This document shows, in pieces, positions 8,624 through 20,165 of a stretch of 64,000 bases of DNA (its first letter is position 1; every line of letters begins with the position of its first letter). The stretch is from Betaproteobacteria bacterium (lineage in GTDB: Bacteria > Pseudomonadota > Gammaproteobacteria > Burkholderiales > SG8-39), in assembly GCA_016713125.1 (NCBI GenBank), contig JADJPT010000015.1, positions 50,397 through 114,396 of the forward strand. The letters run 5' to 3'. The position numbers and the translations under genes were made by a program. The notes beneath the pieces were generated by a model. It was not told where the DNA came from. It saw only the letters and a program-made list of their open reading frames with translations, and ran no database searches.

Positions 8624-9068
8624 TGGGCGCCCTGCTGCAGACCGCGGACGGCGGCCTGGAAACCTACCGCGGCGCGGTCTACCCGTGGCACTGCGACCAC
8701 ATGGGCCACATGAACGTGATGTGGTACGTGGGCAAGTTCGACGAGGGCACCTGGAACCTGATCGCCTCCTGCGGCATCACGCCGGCCTACCTCAAGGAAA
8801 ACGCGCGCGGCATTGCCGCCGTGAAGCAGGAGATCGAGTACAAGCGGGAATTGCACGCCGGCGACATCGTCGCGGTGCGCTCGCGCCTGCTCGAAGTGCG
8901 CGACAAGGTGCTGCGTTTCGCGCACGGATGCGCAACGCCGAGACCGGCGAGATCTCGGCCACCACGCAGTTGACCGCCGTGCACATCGACACCGTGGCGC
9001 GCAAGGCCGTGGCGCTGGCGCCCGAAATCGCCGCACGCGCGCGTGCGCTGCTGGAGTCGCAGTCGTGA
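8623..9068 (+). CDS. Acyl-CoA thioesterase, 4HBT/hotdog family (frameshifted)
   Basis: It overlaps the previous stop as ATGA. A hotdog-fold thioesterase of about 148 residues: PWHCDHMGHMNVMWYVGKFDEG carries the conserved aspartate and the helix after it, as in 4-hydroxybenzoyl-CoA thioesterase relatives (the HMNVMWY segment is diagnostic). Near 8927 the frame breaks; restoring one C gives LRFAHRMRNAETGEIS and continues cleanly to the stop at 9068. The break is in a CC pair, so a sequencing slip is the likely cause. It may release CoA from stalled branched-chain acyl intermediates. Confidence 0.72.
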
Positions 9069-9589
9069 GCGCGGCACCCGGCCGGGCCGCGGACGCGGCT
9101 GCACCGGACGCGCCGCGCATCTCGGGCTACGAGCCGGGAGCGCTGGGCCGCGTGGTCGAGCTGCACGGCCGCTGGTATGCCCGGCACTGGAAGTTCGGCG
9201 CCTACTTCGAGGCCCTGGTGGCGCAGGGCCTGGCCGAGTTCCTCGGCAACTTCGATGCCGCGCGCGACGGCTTCTGGATCGCCCGGCTGGGCGAGACGGT
9301 CGCCGGCAGCGTGAGCCTGGTCGGCGCGCGCGACGCCGGGCCGGCGCGCCTGCGCTGGTTCATCCTCGACGAGGGTGCGCAGGGCCGCGGCATCGGCCGC
9401 CGCCTGATGCAGGCGGCCATGGATTTCAGCCGCGCCGCCGGCTACCGCCACGTCTACCTGACCACCTTCGCCGGCCTGGACGCCGCGCGCGCGCTGTACG
9501 AAAAGCACGGCTTCGTGCTCACCCACGAAGCCGCGGACCGCACCTGGGGGGTGCCGGTCACCGAACAACGCTTCGACTGGCACGCCTGA
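9065..9589 (+). CDS. GNAT family N-acetyltransferase
   Basis: A 174-residue GCN5-related acetyltransferase that begins at GTG overlapping the thioesterase stop. The acetyl-CoA pyrophosphate loop is DEGAQGRGIGRRLM, preceded by the beta strand RLRWFIL and followed by ALYEKHGFVLTHE near the C-terminus. The substrate is unknown. Its translational overlap places it in the liu operon, but such genes are often passengers in catabolic clusters. Confidence 0.85.
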   Translation: MSAAPGRAADAAAPDAPRISGYEPGALGRVVELHGRWYARHWKFGAYFEALVAQGLAEFLGNFDAARDGFWIARLGETVAGSVSLVGARDAGPARLRWFILDEGAQGRGIGRRLMQAAMDFSRAAGYRHVYLTTFAGLDAARALYEKHGFVLTHEAADRTWGVPVTEQRFDWHA

Positions 9590-9607
9590 GGCCAGGGGGA
9601 TACACGC

Positions 9608-10696
9608 ATGAACCGCATCCGCACCGGGTTTTCCGCACGCCTGGACCTGCGCCTGCCCCTGGTGCAGGCGCCGATGGCCGGCGGCCCGAGCTCGCCGGAA
9701 CTGGTGGCGGCCGCCTCGGCGGCCGGCGCGCTGGGCAGTTTCGGCTGCGCCTACCTGCAACCCGAAGAAATGAAGAAGCAGGCGGCCTGGGTGCGCGCGC
9801 GCACGGCGCGCCCCTTCGGCATCAACCTGTTCGTCGCCGCGCAACCGGGCGTGATTCCCGAAGCCGCGCAGCGCGCGGCGATCGATGCCGTCGCCGGCTG
9901 CTACGCGCAGCTCGGCCTGCCGGCGCCCGCGCCCGTGGCCCCGCCGTACGCGCCCGATCTCGAAGCCCAGCTCGACGCCGTGCTGGAGATCCGCCCGGCC
10001 GTGTTCACCGTGCACCTGGGCGAACTCGCCGCCGAACGCGTGCGCGCCTGCAAGGCGGCCGGCATCCTGCTCGGCGGCAGCGCCACCGGCGTGGCCGAGG
10101 CGCAGCGCCTGGAAGCCGCAGGCATGGATTTCGTCATCGCCCAGGGCGGCGAAGCCGGCGGGCATCGCGGCACCTGGACGCGCGACCCGGCCGAAGCGAT
10201 GACTGGCACGCTGGCGCTCACGCGCCTGCTGGTGCGCGCGGTGAAGATTCCCGTGCTCGCTGCCGGCGGCATCATGGACGGGGCCGGCATCGCCGCGGCA
10301 CTGGCGCTGGGTGCACAGGCCGCGCAACTCGGCACGGCCTTCATCACCTGCGCCGAGAGCGGCGCTGCGGCCCTGCACAAGCAGGCCCTGCTGGCGGCGC
10401 GCGAGGACACCACCATGATCACGCAGAAATTCTCCGGCAAGCCGGCGCGCGGGTTGGCCAACCGCTACATGCGCGAGATGGCCGAAGCGCCGCAACTCGC
10501 GTTCCCGGCGCAGAATACGCTGACCGGCAGGCTGCGCAGCGCGTCGGCGCAAGCCGGAAATCCGGATTACGTGGCGATGTGGGCCGGGCAGGCCGCCCCG
10601 CTCGCCCGCGCACTGCCCGCGGCCGAACTGGTCGCGCAACTCGAAACCGAACTGCATGCGGCGCTCGCCTCGATCGCCGCCCTCTCCCGGGAGTAA
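9608..10696 (+). CDS. Nitronate monooxygenase / FMN-dependent 2-nitropropane dioxygenase-like
   Basis: A 362-residue TIM-barrel flavoprotein. The start (LPLVQAPMAGGPSSPELVAAAS) and the later AQGGEAGGHRG and PVLAAGGIMDGAGIAAALALGAQAAQLGTAF segments are characteristic of the nitronate monooxygenase/FabK-like family. These use FMN to oxidise alkyl nitronates such as propionate-3-nitronate; some relatives act on acyl substrates. It sits between the acetyltransferase and thiolase genes with short gaps, consistent with one operon. Its exact role in leucine breakdown is unclear. Confidence 0.87.
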   Translation: MNRIRTGFSARLDLRLPLVQAPMAGGPSSPELVAAASAAGALGSFGCAYLQPEEMKKQAAWVRARTARPFGINLFVAAQPGVIPEAAQRAAIDAVAGCYAQLGLPAPAPVAPPYAPDLEAQLDAVLEIRPAVFTVHLGELAAERVRACKAAGILLGGSATGVAEAQRLEAAGMDFVIAQGGEAGGHRGTWTRDPAEAMTGTLALTRLLVRAVKIPVLAAGGIMDGAGIAAALALGAQAAQLGTAFITCAESGAAALHKQALLAAREDTTMITQKFSGKPARGLANRYMREMAEAPQLAFPAQNTLTGRLRSASAQAGNPDYVAMWAGQAAPLARALPAAELVAQLETELHAALASIAALSRE

Positions 10697-10699
10697 GCC

Positions 10700-11884
10700 A
10701 TGTCCAAGGACCCCGTCGTCATCGTCTCCGCCGCGCGCACGCCCATGGGCGGCTTCCAGGGCGAGCTGAAAGGCTTCACCGCCCCCGAGCTCGGCGCCGC
10801 GGCGATCCGCGCCGCCGTCGAGCGCGCCGGGCTCGACCCGGCGCTGGTCGAGGAAGTCGTGATGGGCTGCGTGCTGCCGGCCGGCCTGGGCCAGGCGCCG
10901 GCGCGCCAGGCATCGCTGGGCGCCGGCCTGCCGCTCGCCGCCGGCTGCACCACGGTCAACAAGATGTGCGGCTCGGGCATGAAGGCGGCGATGTTCGCGC
11001 ACGACCTGCTGGTCGCGGGCAGCAACGACGTGATGGTCGCGGGCGGCATGGAATCGATGAGCAACGCGCCCTACGTGATGCCCAGGGCGCGCGCCGGCTA
11101 CCGCATGGGCCACCAGCAGGTGCTGGACCACATGTTCTACGACGGCCTCGAAGACGCCTACGACAAGGGTCGCCTGATGGGCAGCTTCGCCGAGGACTGC
11201 GCCGACAAGTACGCCTTCACCCGCGAAGCGCAGGACGCCTACGCCATCGCCTCGCTGGAGCGCGCCCAGCAGGCCAACACTTCCGGCGCGTTCGCCTGGG
11301 AGATCACCCCGCTGGCGCTGAAGGCCGGCAAGGACGAGAAGTTCATGGAAATGGACGAGCAGCCGTTCAAGGCCAACCTGGCCAAGATCCCGACGCTGAA
11401 GCCGGCCTTCCGCAAGGACGGCACGGTGACCGCCGCCAACGCCTCGTCGATCTCCGACGGCGCCGCGGCCTTGGTCATGATGCGACGCTCCACCGCCGAT
11501 CGGCTCGGCCTGGCGCCGCTGGCCAGCATCGTCGCGCACAGCACGCACGCCCAGGCGCCGGGCTGGTTCAGCACCGCCCCGGTGGGCGCGATCGAAAAGC
11601 TGTTCGCCCGCACCGGCTGGAAGGCCGGCGAGGTCGACCTCTACGAGATCAACGAGGCCTTCGCGGTGGTGGCCATGGCGGCCATGCACGAGCACCGGCT
11701 GCCGCACGAGAAGGTCAACGTGCACGGCGGCGCCTGCGCGCTGGGCCACCCGATCGGCGCCTCCGGCGCGCGCATCCTGGTCACGCTGATCGGCGCGCTG
11801 CGCAAGACCGGCGGCCGGCGCGGCGTGGCCAGCCTGTGCATAGGCGGCGGCGAGGCGACCGCCATGGCGATCGAGCTGGCCTGA
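10700..11884 (+). CDS. Acetyl-CoA C-acetyltransferase (thiolase)
   Basis: A complete 394-residue thiolase. The acylated nucleophile is Cys90 in NKMCGSGMKA, the second catalytic region is NEAFAV, and the C-terminal GGACALGHPIGASGARIL with the CIGGGEA cysteine are intact. It can cleave acetoacetyl-CoA, the end of leucine breakdown after activation of acetoacetate, or condense acetyl-CoA for PHA synthesis. It starts three bases after the nitronate monooxygenase stop, so both are clearly cotranscribed. Confidence 0.93.
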   Translation: MSKDPVVIVSAARTPMGGFQGELKGFTAPELGAAAIRAAVERAGLDPALVEEVVMGCVLPAGLGQAPARQASLGAGLPLAAGCTTVNKMCGSGMKAAMFAHDLLVAGSNDVMVAGGMESMSNAPYVMPRARAGYRMGHQQVLDHMFYDGLEDAYDKGRLMGSFAEDCADKYAFTREAQDAYAIASLERAQQANTSGAFAWEITPLALKAGKDEKFMEMDEQPFKANLAKIPTLKPAFRKDGTVTAANASSISDGAAALVMMRRSTADRLGLAPLASIVAHSTHAQAPGWFSTAPVGAIEKLFARTGWKAGEVDLYEINEAFAVVAMAAMHEHRLPHEKVNVHGGACALGHPIGASGARILVTLIGALRKTGGRRGVASLCIGGGEATAMAIELA

Positions 11885-11936
11885 AGCCCGACATTCGGAA
11901 AGTTGTCGATTTTGACCACTGAACTACCCTGAAACC

Positions 11937-11976
11937 GGCTCCTGGAGCCATTCTCACCAAATGAAAGTTGAACTTT
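11937..11976. promoter_or_regulatory. Two palindromes in the leader of the SDR gene
   Basis: In the AT-richer gap between thiolase and the next SDR gene are GGCTCC-T-GGAGCC (11937-11949) and AAAGTT-G-AACTTT (11964-11976), the second ending one base before the ATG. Both are perfect dyads with a one-base centre, which suits a DNA-binding dimer better than an RNA hairpin. No regulator can be assigned; neither resembles the LiuR site. Confidence 0.3.
11959..11973 (+). repeat. 15-bp sequence repeated inverted at 20099-20113
   Basis: AAATGAAAGTTGAAC occurs here and as its exact reverse complement at 20099-20113. Both copies are in AT-rich intergenic gaps of the liu region, just before a gene start. 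One such match in 64 kb could occur by chance, so its meaning is open. Confidence 0.35.
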
Positions 11977-11977
11977 T

Positions 11978-12652
<675 letters not shown>

Positions 12653-12662
12653 GACGCACGCC

Positions 12663-13797
12663 ATGATCCTGTCCGCCGATCACGCCATGCTGCGCGAGGC
12701 CGTGCGCAGCTACGCACGCAAGGAGCTGGCCCCGCACGCCGCGCGCTGGGACCGTGAGAACCATTTCCCGCGCGAGCAGCTCGCCGCGCTGGGCGCGATG
12801 GGCCTGTCCGGCGTGGCGGTGCCGGAGGAATGGGGCGGCGCCGGCATGGACTACACGGCGCTGGCATTGGCCATCGAGGAGATCGCCGCCGGCGACGGGG
12901 CGACCTCCACCATCGTCTCGGTCACCAACCTGGCGGCCGGCATCCTGAACGGCTTCGGCACCGCGGCGCAGAAGGCGGCGTTTCTCAAGCCGCTGGCACA
13001 GGGCGCGACCCTGGGCGCGTTCTGCCTGACCGAGCCGCACACCGGCTCGGATGCCTCGGCCATCACCACGCGCGCCGAGCGCCGCGGCGACCAGTACGTG
13101 ATCAACGGCGTGAAGCAGTTCATCACCTCGGGCAAGACCGCGGACCTCGCCATCGTGTTCGCCGTCACCGACAGGGACGCCGGCAAGAAGGGCATCAGCG
13201 CCTTCGTGGTGCCGACCGCGACCCCCTGGCTACATCGTCGCGCGCCTGGAGGAGAAGGCCGGACAGCATGCCTCCGACACCGCGCAGATCGTATTCGAGA
13301 ACTGCAGCGTGCCGGCCGCCAACCTGCTCGGCGGGGAGGGCCTGGGCTATCGCATCGCGCTGGCCAATCTGGAGTCCGGGCGCATCAACATCGCCGCGCA
13401 GGCGGTGGGCATGGCGCAGGCCGCGCTCGAGGCGGCGCTGGCCTACGCGCGCGAGCGCAAGACCTTCGGCCAGGCGCTGATCGAGCACCAGGCGGTGAAC
13501 TTCCGACTGGCCGACCGTGCCACCGAGATCGAAGCCGCGCGCCAGCTCTACCTGCACGCCGCGGCGCTGCGCGACGCCAGGGAGCCCTGCCTCAAGGAAG
13601 CGTCGATGGCGAAGCTGTTCGCCTCCGAAATGGCCGAGCGTGTGTGCTCGGACGCGATCCAGGTGCACGGCGGCTACGGCTACGTGGCAGACTTTCCGGT
13701 CGAGCGCATCTGGCGCGACGTGCGCGTATGCAAGATCTACGAGGGCGCCAGCGACATCCAGCGCCTGGTGATAGGCCGCGCCCTGGCGGGCGCATAG
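12663..13797 (+). CDS. Acyl-CoA dehydrogenase (frameshifted)
   Basis: A near-complete acyl-CoA dehydrogenase of about 378 residues split by one frameshift at 13227. The first frame has the N-terminal helical domain and FCLTEPHTGSDASAI plus QFITSGKTAD (FAD contacts). Removing a single T after CCCCC gives GYIVARLEEKAG and then SVPAANLLGGEG, ARERKTFGQALIEHQ and the C-terminal YEGASDIQRLVIGRALAG. The base at the catalytic position cannot be placed with certainty. It is a paralogue, not a copy, of liuA and may act on a shorter or different branched acyl-CoA. An insertion error in a C run is the likely cause of the break. Confidence 0.8.
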
Positions 13798-13823
13798 ACC
13801 ACGGCAACAGGACGGGAGACGGC

Positions 13824-14426
13824 ATGGCTGCAGCGATCGATTTCTACTTCGACTTTTCCTCACCGTACGGCTATCTCGCCGCAACGAAGGTGGACGCGCT
13901 GGCCGCCAGGCACGGCCGCACGGTCGCCTGGCGACCGATGCTGCTGGGCGTGGCCTTCAAGACCACCGGCGGCCAGCCCCTGCCGATGGTGCCGCTGAAG
14001 GGCGATTATTCCCGGCACGATTTCATCCGCTCGGCGCGCTTTCACGGCATCCCGTACAGGCAGCCCACCACCTTCCCGATCTCCGGCGTGACGCCGACGC
14101 GGGCCTTTTACTGGCAGCAGGGCAGCGACCCCGCCAAGGAGGTGGCGCTGGCCCAGGCCCTGCTCAGGGCCTACTTCACCGAGGACGTGAACATCTCGAG
14201 CGTGGACGGCGTGCTGGCGGTGGCCGCGACCCTGGGCATCGACGCCGACGCGCTGACCGCGGGCATCAACGACCCCGCGATCAAGGACCGCACGCGCGCG
14301 GAAGTCGAGGCGGCGATCGCCAGGGGCGTGTTCGGTTCGCCCTTCATGGTGGTCGACGGCGAGCCCTTCTGGGGCATGGATCGACTGGACCAGATGGAAA
14401 GATGGCTCGCTACCGGAGGATTCTGA
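13824..14426 (+). CDS. 2-hydroxychromene-2-carboxylate isomerase family (DsbA-like) protein
   Basis: A 200-residue member of the DsbA-like thioredoxin superfamily, kappa-class GST/HCCA isomerase branch. DFYFDFSSPYGYLAATKVD replaces the redox CXXC with a serine (SSPYGY), as in HCCA isomerase, and the C-terminus has GVFGSPFMVVDGEPFWGMDRLD. These enzymes use glutathione in cis-trans isomerisation of aromatic breakdown products. Its presence inside a leucine cluster is unexplained; many acyl-CoA clusters in betaproteobacteria carry such a gene. Confidence 0.87.
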   Translation: MAAAIDFYFDFSSPYGYLAATKVDALAARHGRTVAWRPMLLGVAFKTTGGQPLPMVPLKGDYSRHDFIRSARFHGIPYRQPTTFPISGVTPTRAFYWQQGSDPAKEVALAQALLRAYFTEDVNISSVDGVLAVAATLGIDADALTAGINDPAIKDRTRAEVEAAIARGVFGSPFMVVDGEPFWGMDRLDQMERWLATGGF

Positions 14427-14433
14427 TCCGCCC

Positions 14434-15248
14434 ATGCTGAAGAAGAAACTGAAAGCCCTGTTGCGTTCACGTTCCGCCCGGTTCACGCGTGACCTGCTGG
14501 CCGTGGGCTCGACGCACGCGGATGGCAATGCGTGCAACAGCGTGAGCTGGTGGAACGGCGACGGTCGTCCGGTGCACTATCGTTGCGGCACCTCGGACGT
14601 GGGCCTCGTCTACGACATCCTGTTCAAGCCTGGCCGCAGAGCCGAGTACTGGCTGCCGGCCGAAGTATCGCCCCGGGTGGTGTTCGATATCGGCGCCAAC
14701 ATCGGCGTGACCGCCCGTTACCTCGCCCAGCGCTTTCCCCACGCGGAGATACATGGCTTCGAGCCGATTCCCGCCAACGTCGAGGTGCTGCGCGCCAACG
14801 CCGAGGGCGCGCCCATCCATGTGCACCCCTACGGGCTGCGGCCAGTTCCGCTTCTGCACCCCACGGGCCGCGGAACCGGGTGGATCGCGCTCGGCGCCCC
14901 GAATCCGCTTCCGGCGCCGAAGAGATCCGCGCCGAGATACGCGCCACGAGCGACGTGCTCGCTGCGCTTGACGGCGTGCAACCGGACGTGATCAAGATCG
15001 ACACCGAAGGGGCCGAGTACGACATCCTTTCTTCGTTTCCAACCGAAGTGTTGCGCAAGGTGTCCTGGATCTACGGCGAGCTGCATACCGAGGCGATCGA
15101 CTCGCCTTCGGCGTTCCGCGTGCTCGACCTCCTGTTTCCGTGGTTCGACATCGAGGTGCACAAGCCGCTTCGCAAGCGCAACTGGTTCTTCGACGCCTGC
15201 AATCGCAGCATCTCGGACAATTTCCGCGGCTTTCGCCGCAGTCACTGA
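14434..15248 (+). CDS. FkbM-family SAM-dependent methyltransferase (frameshifted)
   Basis: Two frames make one protein of about 270 residues. The first holds the SAM-binding core VVFDIGANIGVTARYLAQ and IHGFEPIPANVEVLRANA. The second, entered near 14907, has ATSDVLAALDGVQ, DVIKIDTEGAEYDIL and YGELHTEA, which are FkbM family marks. The region 14840-14910 reads poorly in all frames, so more than one indel is possible. FkbM enzymes O-methylate sugars or polyketides, which has no evident link with leucine degradation. It follows the isomerase gene by 7 bases. Confidence 0.7.
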
Positions 15249-15258
15249 AGGCTCGCAC

Positions 15259-15675
15259 ATGACTCTCAAGAAAGGCTACAAGGCGCTGATCGCCGAGGCG
15301 GAAGCAAAAACCAAGGGCATTTCCGCCGACCAGGCGCAGGCTGCGCTGGGTGACCCGAACACGCTGTTCGTCGACATCCGCGACGTGCGCGAGCTGGAAC
15401 GCGACGGCATGATCCCCGGCGCCTTCCATGCGCCGCGCGGCATGCTCGAATTCTGGTCCGACCCGGAAAGCCCCTACTTCAAGCCGCAGTTCGAGGAGAA
15501 GCCCGGCAAGCGCTTCGTACTGTACTGCGCGGCCGACTGGCGCGCGGTGCTGTCGGCGGCGACGCTGACCGAGATGGGCATACAGAACGTCTACCACCTG
15601 GAAGGCGGCTTCGGCACCTGGAAGAAGGCCGGCCGCCCGGCGGCCGAGAAGCCGGCGCACAAAGACAAGAGCTGA
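15259..15675 (+). CDS. Rhodanese-like domain protein
   Basis: A single-domain rhodanese of 138 residues. The FVDIRDVRELERDGMIPGAFHAPRG half and the active loop LYCAADWRAVLSA with Cys90 and Arg95 are present, followed by VYHLEGGFGTWKKAG. It probably carries sulfur as a persulfide. Its stop overlaps the start of the carboxyltransferase subunit gene by one base (TGATG), so the two are translationally coupled. Confidence 0.9.
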   Translation: MTLKKGYKALIAEAEAKTKGISADQAQAALGDPNTLFVDIRDVRELERDGMIPGAFHAPRGMLEFWSDPESPYFKPQFEEKPGKRFVLYCAADWRAVLSAATLTEMGIQNVYHLEGGFGTWKKAGRPAAEKPAHKDKS

Positions 15676-17282
15676 TGCCTGCGCACAAGTCGCCGCTGAA
15701 CCCGCGCAGCGCGGAGTTCGCCGCCAACGCCGAGCGCATGCGCGCGCTGGTCGCCGACCTGCGCGAGAAGGCACAGAAGGTCGCGCTGGGCGGCGACGAG
15801 GCGGCGCGCGCCAAGCACGTGGCGCGCGGCAAGCTGCTGCCCCGCGAGCGCATCCGCGCGCTGCTCGATCCGGGCTCGCCCTTCCTCGAGGTCGGCCAGC
15901 TGGCCGCCTGGGGCATGTACGGCGGCGAAGTGCCCTCGGCCTCCATCGTCACCGGCATCGGCCGCATCGCCGGCCAGGAATGCATGGTGGTGGCCAACGA
16001 CGCCACGGTGAAGGGCGGCACCTACTACCCGATGACAGTCAAGAAGCACCTGCGCGCGCAGGAGATCGCCCTGCAGAACCGCCTGCCCTGCGTCTACCTG
16101 GTCGACTCCGGCGGCGCCTTCCTGCCCGAGCAGGACGAGGTGTTCCCGGACCGCGAACACTTCGGCCGCATCTTCTACAACCAGGCCAACATGTCGGCGG
16201 CCGGCATTCCGCAGATCGCCTGCGTGATGGGTTCGTGCACGGCCGGCGGCGCCTACGTGCCGGCCATGTCCGACGAGTCGATCATCGTCAAGGGCCAGGG
16301 CACCATCTTCCTCGGCGGCCCGCCGCTGGTGAAGGCCGCCACCGGCGAAGTCGTGACCCCGGAGGAACTCGGCGGCGCCGACGTGCACACCCGGGTCTCG
16401 GGGGTGGCCGACCACCTGGCGCTGAACGACATGCATGCGCTGTCCCTCGCGCGGCGCATCGTCGGCGGGCTGAACCGCAGGAAGGACGTGTCGCTCGCCC
16501 TGCGCGAACCGCGCGATCCTCTTTACCCGGCCGAGGAACTGCACGGCGTGATCCCGGCCGACACGCGCAAACCCTACGACGTGCGCGAAGTGATCGCGCG
16601 TGTGGTCGACGGCTCGGAGCTCGACGAGTTCAAGCAGAACTACGGCACCACCCTGGTGACCGGCTTCGCGCACATCCACGGCTACCCGGTGGGCGTGATC
16701 GCCAACAACGGCATCCTGTTTTCGGAATCCTCGCTGAAGTGCGCGCATTTCATCGAACTGTGCTGCCAGCGGAAGATCCCGCTGGTGTTCCTGCAGAACA
16801 TCACCGGCTACATGGTCGGCAGGAAGTACGAGTCCGGCGGCATCGCGCGCGACGGCGCCAAGATGGTGACCGCGGTGGCCACCGCCAGGGTGCCGAAGTT
16901 CACCGTCATCATCGGCGGCTCCTTCGGCGCCGGCAATTACGGCATGTGCGGACGCGCCTATTCGCCGCGCTTCCTGTGGATGTGGCCCAATGCGCGCATC
17001 TCGGTGATGGGCGGCGAGCAGGCCGCCAGCGTGCTGGCCACGGTCAGGCGCGACGGCATCGAAGCCCGCGGCGGCAGCTGGTCGGCCGAGGAGGAACAGG
17101 CCTTCAAGCAGCCCCTGCTCGAGCAGTACGAGCGGGAGGGGCATCCGTACTACGCCAGCGCGCGGCTGTGGGACGACGGGGTGATCGACCCCGCCGACAC
17201 GCGGCGCGTGCTGGGCCTGGCGATCTCCGCCTCGCTCAACGCACCGATCGAGGACACGAAGTTCGGCATCTTTCGCATGTAG
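15675..17282 (+). CDS. liuB: 3-methylcrotonyl-CoA carboxylase, carboxyltransferase (beta) subunit
   Basis: A 535-residue crotonase-fold carboxyltransferase that moves the carboxyl group from biotin to 3-methylcrotonyl-CoA. Diagnostic stretches are VVANDATVKGGTYYP, YLVDSGGAFLPEQDEVFPDR, GSCTAGGAYVPAMSDE and the C-terminal GGSFGAGNYGMCGRAYSPRF and MGGEQAASVLA. Length is normal. Its partner biotin-carrying subunit is two genes downstream, in the standard liuB-C-D order. Confidence 0.96.
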   Translation: MPAHKSPLNPRSAEFAANAERMRALVADLREKAQKVALGGDEAARAKHVARGKLLPRERIRALLDPGSPFLEVGQLAAWGMYGGEVPSASIVTGIGRIAGQECMVVANDATVKGGTYYPMTVKKHLRAQEIALQNRLPCVYLVDSGGAFLPEQDEVFPDREHFGRIFYNQANMSAAGIPQIACVMGSCTAGGAYVPAMSDESIIVKGQGTIFLGGPPLVKAATGEVVTPEELGGADVHTRVSGVADHLALNDMHALSLARRIVGGLNRRKDVSLALREPRDPLYPAEELHGVIPADTRKPYDVREVIARVVDGSELDEFKQNYGTTLVTGFAHIHGYPVGVIANNGILFSESSLKCAHFIELCCQRKIPLVFLQNITGYMVGRKYESGGIARDGAKMVTAVATARVPKFTVIIGGSFGAGNYGMCGRAYSPRFLWMWPNARISVMGGEQAASVLATVRRDGIEARGGSWSAEEEQAFKQPLLEQYEREGHPYYASARLWDDGVIDPADTRRVLGLAISASLNAPIEDTKFGIFRM

Positions 17283-17291
17283 AAGAGAACA

Positions 17292-17317
17292 GGGGAAGAC
17301 CTACGGCGTCTTTCCCC
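17292..17317 (+). other. Intercistronic stem-loop after liuB
   Basis: GGGGAAGAC and GTCTTTCCCC pair with one bulged base around a 7-base loop, 10 bases after the liuB stop and 38 bases before liuC. It could stabilise the upstream message or attenuate transcription. It has no U-tract. Confidence 0.4.
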
Positions 17318-17354
17318 CGCACCCCCCATCTCCACATTAGGCAGGGAATACCGC

Positions 17355-18215
17355 ATGGCTGAGAAGAATCTGGAAGTCACCGTCCGCAACGGCTGCGCCA
17401 TCGTCGCGCTGAACCGGCCCGAGATCCGCAACGCCTTCGACGACGCGCTGATCGCCAACCTCACCAGGACCTTCCGCAAGATCGACGCCGACGACTCGAT
17501 CCGCGTGATGATCCTGATGGGCAACGGCCCGGCCTTCTGCGCCGGCGCCGACCTCAACTGGATGAAGCGCATGGCCAAGTACAGCGAGAAGCAGAACTTC
17601 GCGGACGCACTGGCCCTGGGCACCATGCTGCAGACCCTGGACCGCATGAAGAAGCCCACCATCGCGCGCGTGCACGGCCCGGCCTTTGCCGGCGGCACCG
17701 GCCTGGTCGCCGCCTGCGACATCGCGGTGGGCACGCCCGAGGCCTCGTTCGCGCTGACCGAAGCCAAGCTCGGCATGTCGCCGGCCACCATCAGCCCCTA
17801 CGTGATCCGCGCCATCGGCGAGCGCGCCGCGCACCGCTACTTCCTGACCGCCGAGCGCTTCAGCGCCGCCGAGGCCTACCGCCTGGGCCTGCTGTCCGAA
17901 CTCTGCCAGCCCGAAGACCTGGACCACGAGATCAACGCACTGCTCGGCCACCTGGTGGCCGGCGGGCAGGTTGCGCTGGCCAGGATCAAGGATCTGATAC
18001 GCGACGTATCGCAGCGCACGGTGGACGACGCGCTGGTGCGCGAGACCGCCAGGCGCATTGCCGAGATCCGCGTCTCCAAGGAGGGCCGCGAAGGCATCGC
18101 CGCCTTCCTCGCCAAACGCCAGCCCGCCTGGGTGCCGGCAGAGGAAGGCGCCCAGGGCAAGCCGGCGAAGAAGAAGAACAAGGCCGCCGCGAAGAAGCCC
18201 GCCAAGAAGCGATAG
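17355..18215 (+). CDS. liuC: Methylglutaconyl-CoA hydratase (enoyl-CoA hydratase family) with basic tail
   Basis: A 286-residue crotonase-fold hydratase that adds water to 3-methylglutaconyl-CoA. CoA-oxyanion loops FCAGADLNWMKRMA and HGPAFAGGTGLVAACDIAVG are intact, and LTEAKLGMSPATISPYV carries the catalytic glutamate region. The enzyme ends in homologues near residue 262; here about 20 further residues are almost only Lys, Ala and Pro (PAKKKNKAAAKKPAKKR). This histone-H1-like tail is unusual. The stop is one base before the liuD GTG start. Confidence 0.93.
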   Translation: MAEKNLEVTVRNGCAIVALNRPEIRNAFDDALIANLTRTFRKIDADDSIRVMILMGNGPAFCAGADLNWMKRMAKYSEKQNFADALALGTMLQTLDRMKKPTIARVHGPAFAGGTGLVAACDIAVGTPEASFALTEAKLGMSPATISPYVIRAIGERAAHRYFLTAERFSAAEAYRLGLLSELCQPEDLDHEINALLGHLVAGGQVALARIKDLIRDVSQRTVDDALVRETARRIAEIRVSKEGREGIAAFLAKRQPAWVPAEEGAQGKPAKKKNKAAAKKPAKKR

Positions 18216-18216
18216 C

Positions 18217-20085
<1,869 letters not shown>

Positions 20086-20098
20086 AAAAGGCACAAAT

Positions 20099-20113
20099 GT
20101 TCAACTTTCATTT
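20099..20113 (-). repeat. Inverted copy of the 15-bp sequence at 11959-11973
   Basis: GTTCAACTTTCATTT is the exact reverse complement of the earlier element. It lies 14 bases after the liuD stop, within the leader of the HMG-CoA lyase gene. Confidence 0.35.
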
Positions 20114-20115
20114 TA

Positions 20116-20165
20116 CGAAATCGGCTTCCGTTATGGCGTTCCAGCCAATCAGCATGCCGGTTTCG
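20116..20165 (+). other. Possible structured leader of the HMG-CoA lyase gene
   Basis: CGAAATCGGC (20116-20125) and GCCGGTTTCG (20156-20165) can form a 10-bp RNA stem with one G-U pair, enclosing an inner TGGC/GCCA hairpin (20134-20147). The structure ends 18 bases before the ATG. This gap is clearly more AT-rich than its surroundings. No known riboswitch class is recognised. Confidence 0.3.

Noticed and set aside
8792..11749. 985-codon minus-strand frame opposite the thiolase and nitronate monooxygenase genes
   Set aside because: It has no recognisable domain and mirrors the codon pattern of strongly supported genes on the other strand.
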